Shown here: positions 55,202-64,000 of the stretch, one piece after another
How the letters are laid out: each line of letters opens with the position of its first letter
Numbering within the stretch: position 1 is the first letter of the stretch
From: Venturia oleaginea
Lineage: Eukaryota; Ascomycota; Dothideomycetes; Venturiales; Venturiaceae
NCBI GenBank assembly: GCA_013176395.1
Contig: JABMLP010000001.1
Coordinates: forward strand, 124,001 to 188,000
Direction of reading: 5' to 3'
DNA: 64,000 bases
The notes under the pieces: model-generated
Seen by the model: the letters and a program-made list of their open reading frames with translations, nothing else
The model's database searches: none
Told to the model about the DNA's origin: nothing
Program-made: the position numbers and the translations under genes

Positions 55202-56074
55202 TTACCCTTTCTCAGTACCTGCCCCTTCCTCTTCGGTGTAAACCATGAGTTTCAAGCATTCAGCATGGAGCTCAAAAGCCGGAAATGCGACGCCCTTCCT
55301 CTTCTCCAAAAATACTCTCCCGACTCTTTCACAATCCTTCAGATCTTCTTCTTGCAGCGAGATTCCTTCCGAATCGAGGGATTTGGTCCCATGCTTAATC
55401 CTCATCTGCAACATCTCCACAATTCCCCCGACGTCATTGGACACACAAATCGCAGGCGTTCCAGCTTGCAAAAAGTCCTTGAGCAGCAGTGACCACGGCA
55501 GAAATGGCGCATATAGCAACGTCTTCTCGTTCACATACTCTTTCCCATTGAGCGTGGGCAAGACCATGATGTCGAAGTGCTTCAAAACCTCGACATCGGT
55601 TGGTGTGAATCGTGGTTCTTGTGCATAGCATTTGAAAGCCTCTCGAACATTGCAGCCGCTCTCCTTCTCCCACATCTCTTCAATTAGCCACAGAAAAACA
55701 ATGAGTTGCCACATTCGCGCCTTTTTCTGAGCAAGAGAATCGGTATTCAGGCTTCCTAGGCCGGCACAAATTGCGTTCTCAATGACCCCGCCGTCTTTTC
55801 CTTTGCGCCGCCGAAGTATGTTGGCCATGTCTGTGGCGCATTGAGAGGTTCGCCATCGTTCAAGGTAGGTATTCACTTCCGTGATGGTTGAGGTGACTCG
55901 TTCGATGGTGGGTGGGGAGTAATCGGCTTCGTGGTCCAGATGTGGATTCGTGGTGAAGGTGTGGGAGGTGAGGGGTTTTGATTTGGAAGAAGTTATGACG
56001 CTCCAGCCGTCGGAGAGCTCTATAGTTTTGCGCTTCACATGCTGGGAGTTTTTGAGGCGGGTTTTAGAGGGCAT
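55202..56074 (-). CDS. SRR1-like domain protein
   Basis: Single exon of 290 residues from ATG 56074. The conserved core lies at about 100-240: AICAGLGSLNTDS, QLIVFLWLIEEMW, CYAQEPRFTPTDVEVLKHFD, PTLNGKEYVNEKTLLYAPFL, PWSLLLKDFLQAGTPAICVS and ND at the end. This fits the SRR1 family, named for Arabidopsis SENSITIVITY TO RED LIGHT REDUCED 1. The N-terminus is basic and probably flexible. The last ~45 residues carry an acidic tail (YTEEEGAGTEKG). In fungi these proteins are widespread and mostly uncharacterised. Roles in haem regulation or circadian control come from other organisms only. Confidence 0.88.
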   Translation of the reverse strand: MPSKTRLKNSQHVKRKTIELSDGWSVITSSKSKPLTSHTFTTNPHLDHEADYSPPTIERVTSTITEVNTYLERWRTSQCATDMANILRRRKGKDGGVIENAICAGLGSLNTDSLAQKKARMWQLIVFLWLIEEMWEKESGCNVREAFKCYAQEPRFTPTDVEVLKHFDIMVLPTLNGKEYVNEKTLLYAPFLPWSLLLKDFLQAGTPAICVSNDVGGIVEMLQMRIKHGTKSLDSEGISLQEEDLKDCERVGRVFLEKRKGVAFPAFELHAECLKLMVYTEEEGAGTEKG

Positions 56075-56489
56075 TGTTTTGTGTTGGTGGGACTGAGGGG
56101 GTTGAGAAATTGTTTTGAGAGAACCTCTGTCTCGGTTCAGGTTTGGAACTAATACTTATTTATGGTCGCTGTAAGATATTGAAACAGCCACAGGCTTAAA
56201 ACTTTGTCGAGTCAGCCCAGTACTTCAGATTCCCATAATTACATCTCATATCTCTCCCTTCAAGGAGCACATGCAAAGCCGTGTCTAATTGTGAATCTCA
56301 GCCAGAGTACATCCAATCCATCAATTCTGTACAATAAAGCTCCTTTCCGGAGGGTATTTTCCAGCTCCTTGCCTCCGTCCAGTTGCTCCAATATCGGGAA
56401 TATGGATCCAATCGCCCGCCATATGCGCCAGAGTATAAAATCAAACGCTAAAAGAAGACATGCAGAAGAAGCCCCCAGACCCTGGTCTT
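56075..56489. other. Intergenic, nothing recognised
   Basis: Promoter side of the SRR1 gene and 3' end of the X325 gene. A plus-strand open frame reaching 56554 overlaps the last exon of the X325 gene and is its shadow. Confidence 0.4.
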
Positions 56490-57335
56490 TCACAAGAACA
56501 ATGCCAGTAGTGAAGTCCCTAGTATGGTCGCTAACGTCGTTGAGCAGGGTATAAATCGTGCGGCACCTGCTGTAAGGCCTGTTGCGGTGTAGACGAAATT
56601 CATGCCCATGGGACCACCTTTTCCATCGGTTCCACTCGAGTTAAAGCAGTTTGAGGAGTTGACTTGAGCAACTTCTGCTTGTTCAGCGAAGGTAACATCA
56701 ACGCACTAATCAGGCAATTAGCTCAGACACTAGATACTACTGCAGGCACAACTGACGCTGTACAATGCTGCTCCATGTACGGCAGTTTCAACGATCTGAA
56801 TTGTTGCATTGTCGCCAATATTGTATGAGATGTTCGCTGGCAGCGGGACCTGTGGTAGGCAAAATGTTCCAGGATACATAGTATTTACAGGTCCAGTGAG
56901 TTGGAAGACTGGAACCATGGGGTGCGAGTAGTTTAGTGGCTCATTGCCAAGTCCGATGTTGACATAGATGAAGGCTGTCTGATGTCCATTGAACCAGCCT
57001 GGTTGGAAAGAAAGCGCGCCGCCCGTGATGGGCCACTTTGTTCTGTTCTGCGCAACGGGGAGACCGCCGCCTGTGAAACGTCAGGAATTTGCGATGAGGA
57101 AGTGCTACTGTGTATACTTACAGGGGTACATCCATTGCATGCCATAAGGGAACTCATATTTGCCAGTCTTGTTGTTGTAGTTTTGACCCAGCGAGCCTGG
57201 CGGTACAGTTCCGTCTTCCAGCAGTCCACTCGTGACTAGGTTGTTCCCTCGCCATCCTGGGTACGATATGACGAGATGGGCTGAGACAAAATTCCAGCAT
57301 GCCGCAAGGGCGAAGAGTATCGACATCCGGGACAT
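56490..57335 (-). CDS. X325/BIM1-like copper-binding secreted protein with GPI-like tail
   Basis: Three exons, 57335-57122, 57070-56757 and 56705-56490, give 247 residues. Introns are 51 nt with GTAAGT and GTCAGT donors. The signal peptide MSRMSILFALAACWNFVSA is followed directly by HLVISYPGWRGNNL, so the mature protein begins with His, as in LPMO-like His-brace proteins. Other conserved parts are YPCGGLPVAQNRTKWP, QPGWFNGHQTAFIYVNIGLG (second His), CLPQVPLPANI, GDNATIQIVETAVHGAALYS and CVDVTF (Asp candidate). The C-terminus is hydrophobic (LATILGTSLLALFL), consistent with a GPI anchor. In Cryptococcus, Bim1 acts in copper acquisition rather than polysaccharide cleavage. A similar role here is inference. 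Met 57326 is an alternative start. Confidence 0.9.
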
Positions 57336-59553
57336 GATTAGGAATGAATGGCGTTGGGAAATTCCTACTGCTGGCAGACTGGATCTAGAATTGACGATAT
57401 CGACATACAAGGCGTGGAAAAGGGCGCCGCAAAAATTGGCAGGTCGTAGGCAAGTCGCGAAGGGTTCGAGGAGTCAGAGTCTTGGGAGCAGCCGGATTAT
57501 GTCCCAGGAGAAGGATATAACGCCACCAGTGCAGTCAGCTCCAGGTGATAGGTTGTGCCCAGGCCCCCGAGTGATGCGAGAGATACGGAGACCTGGCAAG
57601 CCTGGTGGACAGGAGGAGGTCGCATGGCTTGCAGAGGCTAGCGAATGAAGCGACAGAGTGCTGTGCTCAGCAACACGGCTAATGCTAGAGCTTGTCTTTA
57701 CCCCTGTATTTACCTGCAGTTCACAAATTGTCCCGAGCTTCCTGATTCGTTCTCAGATCTCTCGCCTAGCTGACTATACTTATTCTAAGCGCTCGGTGAA
57801 ATTGAAGTCGATATCCCGGCAGAGCCTTCTCCTACTCGAATGTGTGACACTCCGGCCCTGCGGAGGAACCAGGCAAAATGGAGAAATTCTCGAAGCGCTG
57901 CGGGTTCAATGCGTAAGTGCCTCCAACCGCCAGGGAACTCTGCGTTCGTGGATACTCATGCAAGGTGGGCCGAATTGAGCGGATTCAAAGAAATCTTGAG
58001 TATCCATTGGATGACGAGGGATTAGATATCAACAATCCTAGAGCGATTGTGCTACATGAGCATCCTAGATATTTGCAAGAGGAAGACGGTGAAGTAAATT
58101 AACGACGAAAGACAACAAAGAAAAAGCTGATCATGGAGAAGGTAAGGATACCTTGAGGGTCGTTTACTAGTTCCTCTACCCCTCCGCAAACCAACCACGA
58201 AGATCGACAAACCTCAGCGGTTGCATCTGTGCATGCAGACTTACATAGTACGCACCGCCATTCGGAACCGATATTGAATGTGGGGATTGTTCACAACCCC
58301 ATCCCCATCCTCTCTCCACTTTGGGTAATAATATTTCAACACCGTTTTGGCTTACGCCATCGATGCTGTTAAACGCTGACTTGGTGATGCGTACAACTCA
58401 TGACGCGTCGCGTCTTTACAAGTACGATGTCACGTCCAGCACCTTGAACATTCTCTCTGTTTCGGTTCCTCCTCACCTACCACGGGCCGCTCTACCAAGG
58501 ATGAAGTTGGGTCTTCTTGGCCATCATGGGTTGGTGAAAGAGCATGGGAATAATGATTCAAGCATGCAATTGCAAGCCCATCGATATCGAGGCCTGTAGT
58601 TGTCTGCACTGGAAACTTTACTCCTGGCTCAATTGGATCGCTATCAAAACACTTTCGAAGATATCTGTCCTCGGATCTCGAGCTGTAACGTCCTAGATCC
58701 CGCCGACAACAAACCAGAAAGGAAGAACAAGAAGAGATCTTCGCTCCTAGGAAAGAATCGCGGCCCAATCTAATACCTTTGTCAAGGTAATCTCCCAAAA
58801 AATTGAACCTCCGCTCCCAGAATCGAACTAGGAACTATCATGTCGTATTATAAGATGCCTGATCTTGAGAGTTTGACACTTAGTTTGGAGCAGCCTTGGA
58901 TCACAATCATGTGACTGCCAGAATCTGTCCAGGCATCATTGTAGTTCCGTCCTAGGCATCCATTTAGCTCCGTAATATTGAAAACCTTATGATGAATACC
59001 ATACCAACCCACTTATGCCAAGATACGGGCCTTATCTGTAACTCATCATTTCTTCCCACTTGCCGCTATTTTGAGCCAATCATCAATGAAGCCCGTACAC
59101 CCTTAATGTTGAAGGAAGGGGTACGGGACATATTGATTGGTATCCGGACAGTGGTATGTACTTGCGAGCCCAGATTCTTAAACCATTCTGAACGATTTCT
59201 CGAGACCGGTAGTTTCTGGACCAGTCACTTGCCAGGAGGTTGAAGGTGACCCGGGCAACGATAGTCGCAAATGTTTATTGTGTACTCGTAGGAGTACCTC
59301 TAGCTGGAGAGTCATGCCAAAACATACACCAGGAGTTAGATACTAACTAATGGCGTATTCGGTCAAAGTCACATGACTGGAATTTGATTGGCTTAAAACC
59401 CGTCCATAGCCGCTTAGTAGACGTCCAAAAACACCTCAACAGCGAGAACTGAGACTTTTGAAATTGAATAGCTCTACTGTACATACAAATCACCTTTGAG
59501 GGGCCCCAGCGTTTTCTAGGCTCGATACGTCGCCCAACGTATACGAACGAGAG
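57336..59553. other. Intergenic, 2.2 kb, up to the LINE
   Basis: No gene defended. Contains a tRNA-like sequence at 58809-58890, and the LINE 5' UTR must start somewhere after about 59000. Open frames at 57658-57978 and 58321-58599 have no motifs. Confidence 0.4.
58809..58890 (-). tRNA. tRNA-like sequence, probably degenerate
   Basis: On the minus strand CCTAG TTCGATT CTGGG forms a full T-arm with a B-box-like core (AGTTCGATTCT), followed by AGCGGAG as a possible 3' acceptor strand. Eighty bases upstream CTCC could pair with GGAG, but the other acceptor positions mismatch. CATCTTATAAT could be an anticodon loop with TAT. The D-arm has no A-box. A relic or chance resemblance is more likely than a working tRNA gene. 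Confidence 0.25.
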
Positions 59554-61070
59554 ATGACGACACCGTGGCCTGAAGAGGTGGTCTGGCCGACCGGACTATA
59601 CGAGCACGCTACACGACTTACTGAGTACCTTCGGAATGCATTAACCTATCTCGATAGCGGACAGGCTCCACCTGTGCCCCCAGACCAAGTGAGGACGATT
59701 ATCATAACGATGCTGCCTCTGATTGCAAAGGCCTAAAGGACTCCCAATATGACAACTGCCCATGACCAACTGGGCATTATGCACACTGAGATAACTGAGG
59801 ACACAGAAGGAGCGGCCAAAGAGATAGCAGAGATAAAGGGGGAACTTAAGGCTCAAAGATCAGACACACAGAAGAGCATCACGGTTGGCGAAGAAGCAAA
59901 AGCGGCAGCAAAAGAGGCAACGGAGATGGGCAAGACCGTCGCAGAAATAACGAGAGACATCAAGAATAAAGGACCACAACACCAAATAAGCGTGACGATG
60001 AGCTATGCTGCCGTTGCTGCCCGAGGAGGGCTAGCTGCGAGTACATATAGCACACAAATCGAAAGTGTCAAGACTCCTGCGATAGTCTAACGTGAGATTA
60101 TCGTGAATATCAGAAACGCACAAACGATTCAGAGTCTTCGCGCAATGAACCCACGCAATTTGAAAGCCCACGTTGACCGAGCCATTTCCCAAAGTGAGAA
60201 CGACCATATAGCCAGTCTAAAGATTATGTCTGCCAACCAGCTCAAAAGCGGAGATCTGAGTATCAGGACATCAACAAAAGGTGAAATGCGGCTATTGAGA
60301 CAATTCACGGAGGACTGGACCCCACGCATCGGGAACGGGACGTCAGTACGGAACCCAACGTACGGCGTCCTTGTACATGGCATACGTACCAGCACGATGG
60401 ACACAAACAAATTTGAGGAAACCAGAGACGCCATTCTGCAAGATAACAAGCCGTTCATTCCGACCGCAGACATCAAATATATAGGATGGCTGACCCGAAA
60501 GGCGCCAGCCCAAGCGATGTCATCGATCATCATCGAATTTACTAAACCTGAAGACGCAAACAAGATCATCGATGAAGGTCTGGTGTGGCAAGGGGAGATG
60601 TGTCAAAGCGAACGATACAAGAGACAATGCCGACTGAAGCAGTGCTTTCAGTGCTACAAATACGGCCACATAGGAACTCAATGCAAGGCAGCAAAAACAT
60701 GTGGCTACTGTGCGCAAGAACATAGTTCTAGGGACTGCCCTTCGAAGACTGGACAGACCACATCTAGGAAATGCGCCAATTGCCAGGGAGCCCATGAGGC
60801 ATGGAGTCAACAATGCCCGACCAGGAAGGAGGAACTCAACCGGACAAAGGTAGCACACGCTAATAGGGGACGATCAGGATGCAATCACCACTTGGAAAAG
60901 GAAAAAAGAGGCCTGCTTCGGAAAATAAGGAGAACGAAGGACCGCGCCAGAGTCAAAGGCCGCATAGAGCAATAAAGATGTCCAGGAGGGCGCTTGAGGC
61001 GCTATGGGGCAATACTGTACCACGCAGAAATACACAATATATGAAAATCGATAAGGACTCGCACCTATGA
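59554..61070 (+). pseudogene. LINE ORF1 (Gag-like, zinc knuckles), interrupted
   Basis: The frame opens at ATG 59554 and is cut by TAA at 59734-59736 and TAA at 60088-60090. It continues in the same frame to about 60875 and then moves to another frame until TGA 61068-61070. The middle has an RNA-binding part (LRAMNPRNLKAHVDRAI, IKYIGWLTRKAPAQAMSSII) and three knuckles: CFQCYKYGHIGTQC, CGYCAQEHSSRDC and CANCQGAHEAWSQQC. A coiled-coil, Ala/Glu-rich stretch lies near the start. The C-terminus is basic (KKRPASENKENEGPRQSQRP). The order matches ORF1 of Tad1-clade elements. Confidence 0.85.
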
Positions 61071-64000
61071 AAGAGAACGACCAATTCAGTATACTACAGT
61101 ACAACGTGCGTAAATCAAGAGACACGGTTATGGCCACTCTGCTCCGTGATCCAAGAGTAGCAGAGTACGACATCATTGCCATTCAAGAACTGTGGCGCAA
61201 CCCCTTCATGCCGACAACGCACTACCCAGCAAAGACCGTGTTCCATTTATGCTATCCAACAATGAACGAGGAGGACGGCCCAGCAAAGGTATGTTTCTTT
61301 GTCAACAAAAGGCTAGAACACGGCAGTTGACCATTCGAGCAGCACACAAGAGACGTCTGCTCATTGAGAATCAACATCAGCAATAGCGGCCAAACGGAAG
61401 ACGGGCTGGTGATGCACAACATCTACAACGCACTCCAAAACACGCCAAACCGCATGAGCTCCCTGCCAACCCTGAGAGCTCAATTGGAGGAACATGCGCC
61501 AAAAGAAGAGATAACATTAGGTGACTTTAACTTGTATCACAGAATGTGGGGTAGAACAGGAGTCATACATGAAGATCGAGAAGCTGAAGACCTCATTGAA
61601 ACTATGGAAAGATTTGATATGTCTAGTATGCTACAGCCCGGCGCGGTAAAATACGAGGAAGGCAGCAGCAGAACAACGATTGACATGTGCTGGATGACAC
61701 TAGGCTTGGTCGATAGGATTATCAGTTGCAGAGCAGATAGAGAGCTAGATCATGATTCAGACCACCTCCCTATCAGTACCATACTGGATATCCGGATGCG
61801 CTCCATGAAAATCGAGCCAAAACGCAACTGGAAATACCTAGACAGCGAGAAGTTCTGCCAGGCACTAAAAGATATCCTACCGGCACGAAGAAGACCAAGG
61901 ACAAAAGCAGCGCTGGACACATACACGATGGATTTAGTCAAAACAATCAGCGAGACAGCAGCAAAGATGCTTTCTCTTGCAAAATCATGCGCCAAGGCAA
62001 AAGAGGGATGGGACGAAACATGTACAAAAGCGTTGGCAGAGATAAAGCGCCTGAGGCGCATACACGGGAGAAGGCACACCGAAGAAGCTTGGGAAGCCTA
62101 CCGCAAGGCAAGGAACCATAAGACACGGATAATCAAGAAATCGCTCCAGCAAGCACATAGAGACCGCGTAGAAATGGCAGCAGGCTCGGCTGAGTCCCTC
62201 TGGAAAATATCTAAATGGGCGCGCAATAGAGAAAGCCAGCCTCCAAGTGTAACGCCAACCATAAAGTGTCCGGTAACCGGCAATCAAGCCACCACACCCA
62301 CAGCAAAAACGAGTCTCTTCCGGAACGTCTTCTTCCCAGCACCTCCGGAAGCAGACCTCATTGACCTACAGAACGCCAGATACGATGGTCAAATATCAAT
62401 GCCAGACATTACTGAGATGGAGGTGTTGGGTGCAATACAAGCAGCATCACCCTTGAAGGCCGCAGGACCGGATGGTATCCCAAACCGAGCCCTGCAGGTG
62501 GCATCTCACATGTTGGTAGGGCACCTAACGACAATTATGAACCAGAGCCTACAACTAGGCTACTGCCCGACTCATTTTCGAAGCTCAACCACGGCGGTGT
62601 TACGCAAACCAGGGAAAGAAGACTACTCGATTCCAAAGGTATACCGACCAATTGCGCTTCTGAACACCATTGGCAAGGCTATGGATGCAGTTATAGCCAA
62701 AAGACTTAGCTACCTGGTAGAAACACACCAAGTCATCCCACAGATGCACATGGGAGGCAGAAAATTGAGATCAACGGAATACGCACTACATGCGGTAATC
62801 GAGAGAATTTACAACGCGTGGAACAACGGAAAAGGACAAGTAGCCAGCCTGCTGCTCCTTGGCGCCTTTGATAACGTGTCCCACAAGAGACTCCTGCACA
62901 ATCTACGGAAGAGAAAAGTTGATGAAAAGATAGTACGGTGGATCGCTAGCTTCCCAAGCGATAGACACACACGAATCGTCATAGATGGCTATAAATCTGA
63001 CGAGTATGCGCCCAAGACCGGGGTACCACAGGGATTGCTCCTATCCCCTATCTTATACATATTCTATAACTCCGACCTTATCAAACAATGCGACTCAAGT
63101 GATAACACGGCAGCTATAGGCTACATCGACGACGCAGCCATACTTGCATGGGGGAACACAACAGAGGAAACGGGTAAGAAACTCGAAAATGCGCTAGAAA
63201 AGGAAGACTGTTGGGCAAAGACACATGCATCGAAATTCGCCCCGGAGAAGTTCCAATTGACACACTTTACAAGAGCACGCATACGCATGAACACAAAGCA
63301 ACCCAGCCTGGGGCCGCATTGAGCCTAGGACAACATGCAAATATCTAGGCGTGACGCTAGACAGCAAGCTCCAGTGGAAGGAACATATTGAAGAGATCAA
63401 GCGGAAAACCACGAAAACAGTGAACGCACTGTGCTCTATAGGCAGCTCAACGTGAGGCGTCAGTCTGCTAGATATGCGAAAAATCTGCCGCGCAGTAGTG
63501 GTCTCTCAGATGATGTACGCGTGCTCAATATGGTCGAATTCAGGGGCAAGAGGAAAGGTATACACGAGAAAAACGCTCGATACACTTCGGTCAATTCAAG
63601 CACGCGCAGCACGAACTATCTGCGGAGCATTCAGAGCAACCTCCAGGGCTGCCTTCGATATCGAGACCTACCTGCTCCCAGTCGAGCAACAGATATGGAA
63701 ACACAATACAAAAACCCTCAGCCGCATACTCTCATACTAAGATCTCCCCAAACTGTTAGACACTCAGCTCGGAGAGCCAAGGTCAAGACAACGAACAAGC
63801 TACAATAGCCCATTATACAATATATACCGAGACACCAAGGAGAAGGGAGCAGTACATCTCGACAGGCGAGAGTTATTCCACCGTTCGTAGCAGCACCATG
63901 GTGGCAAGGTCCAAAGATACACATCGCACCAAGTGATGAATTGGCATGCTCTGAACACGATTCAGTCGCCAGGATCGAGAGCAATACCTGTATCTACACA
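61067..64000 (+). pseudogene. LINE ORF2 (endonuclease - reverse transcriptase), interrupted and cut by window edge
   Basis: ATG 61067 overlaps the ORF1 stop as ATGA. The AP-endonuclease part has ILQYNVRKSRDTVM, YDIIAIQELWRNPF, LGDFNLYHRMWG and DSDHLPIS. TGA 61328-61330 interrupts it. The RT part shows AAGPDGIPNRAL, YRPIALLNTIGKAMD, GAFDNVSHKRLLHNLRKRKV, PKTGVPQGLLLSPILYIFYN and GYIDDAAILAWG. The stretch before GAFD reads SLLLL, where family members carry LDVS or LDVK, so the first catalytic Asp of motif A is lost. A frameshift near 63300-63314, TGA 63453-63455, TAA 63738-63740 and another frameshift near 63875 follow. [18 protein letters not shown] is recognisable between them. Confidence 0.88.

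Larger units (their letters stand above)
59554..64000 (+). mobile_element. Tad1-like non-LTR retrotransposon (LINE), 5' limit unknown, 3' end outside window
   Basis: Two overlapping frames in the LINE order: ORF1 with three CCHC knuckles, ORF2 with an AP endonuclease domain and reverse transcriptase. The ORF2 3' end stops at the window edge just where the RNase H domain would begin (ARIESNTCIYT). Several nonsense codons and frameshifts break both ORFs, so this copy is dead. The start of the 5' UTR cannot be seen; 59554 is only the first ATG of ORF1. Confidence 0.9.

Noticed and set aside
1..64000. CRISPR arrays, bacterial operons or ribosome-binding sites
   Set aside because: The sequence is eukaryotic with spliced genes. 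No regular direct repeats with spacers were seen.

Overview
The window looks like nuclear DNA from a filamentous ascomycete (Pezizomycotina). Genes are dense and carry few, short introns (about 48-71 nt, GTRNGT donors, CTAAC-like branch points, YAG acceptors). The proteins are typically fungal: a haspin kinase, Nup82, an X325/BIM1-like copper protein, a GH5 exo-glucanase and an OCH1-like GT32. The transposons are fungal families: a copia LTR element, a Tad1-like LINE and a Tc1/mariner element. Species cannot be named from the sequence.

Layout. 1-5.6 kb: the 3' part of an EthD-like/alpha-beta hydrolase fusion, a FucP-type MFS transporter with two frameshifts, a fragment of a small F-box-like family, and a decayed membrane RING protein. 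6.2-10.8 kb: Cu/Zn superoxide dismutase (4 exons) and Tudor-SN (2 exons). 11.4-15.6 kb: a tandem array of five related small F-box-like genes, only the first intact, followed by a dead Tc1/mariner copy with recognisable terminal inverted repeats. 17.6-27 kb: an old-yellow-enzyme reductase divergent from a haspin kinase, a GH5 exo-beta-glucanase and a GT32 mannosyltransferase. 27-33.7 kb: a gene-poor stretch with a tiny acidic protein gene and a four-exon BTB protein. 33.7-36.4 kb: Doa1/PLAA, with short palindromic repeats in its second intron and just past its stop. 37.46-41.6 kb: a complete copia-type insertion with LTRs that read as identical and a perfect 5-bp target duplication. Its long ORF stays open across an in-frame loss of most of reverse transcriptase and RNase H. 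43.5-57.3 kb: a SURNod19 membrane protein, a zinc-free MDR reductase, divergent NUP82 and CBC2, the glutaminase subunit of PLP synthase, an SRR1-domain protein and the X325 protein. 59.5-64 kb: a mutated Tad1-like LINE running off the right edge.

The housekeeping genes do not form one pathway. Small functional pairings exist: NUP82 and CBC2 (RNA export and cap binding) share a 201-bp divergent promoter, OYE and haspin share a 231-bp one, and GH5, GT32 and X325 are all secretory or cell-wall proteins. Most novelty lies in the repeats: the in-trans-mobilised-looking copia element, the decaying tandem gene family, and a dispersed palindromic element of about 80 bp seen at least three times.

Exon boundaries were derived by hand from splice consensus, reading frame and remembered family conservation. 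No alignment was run.
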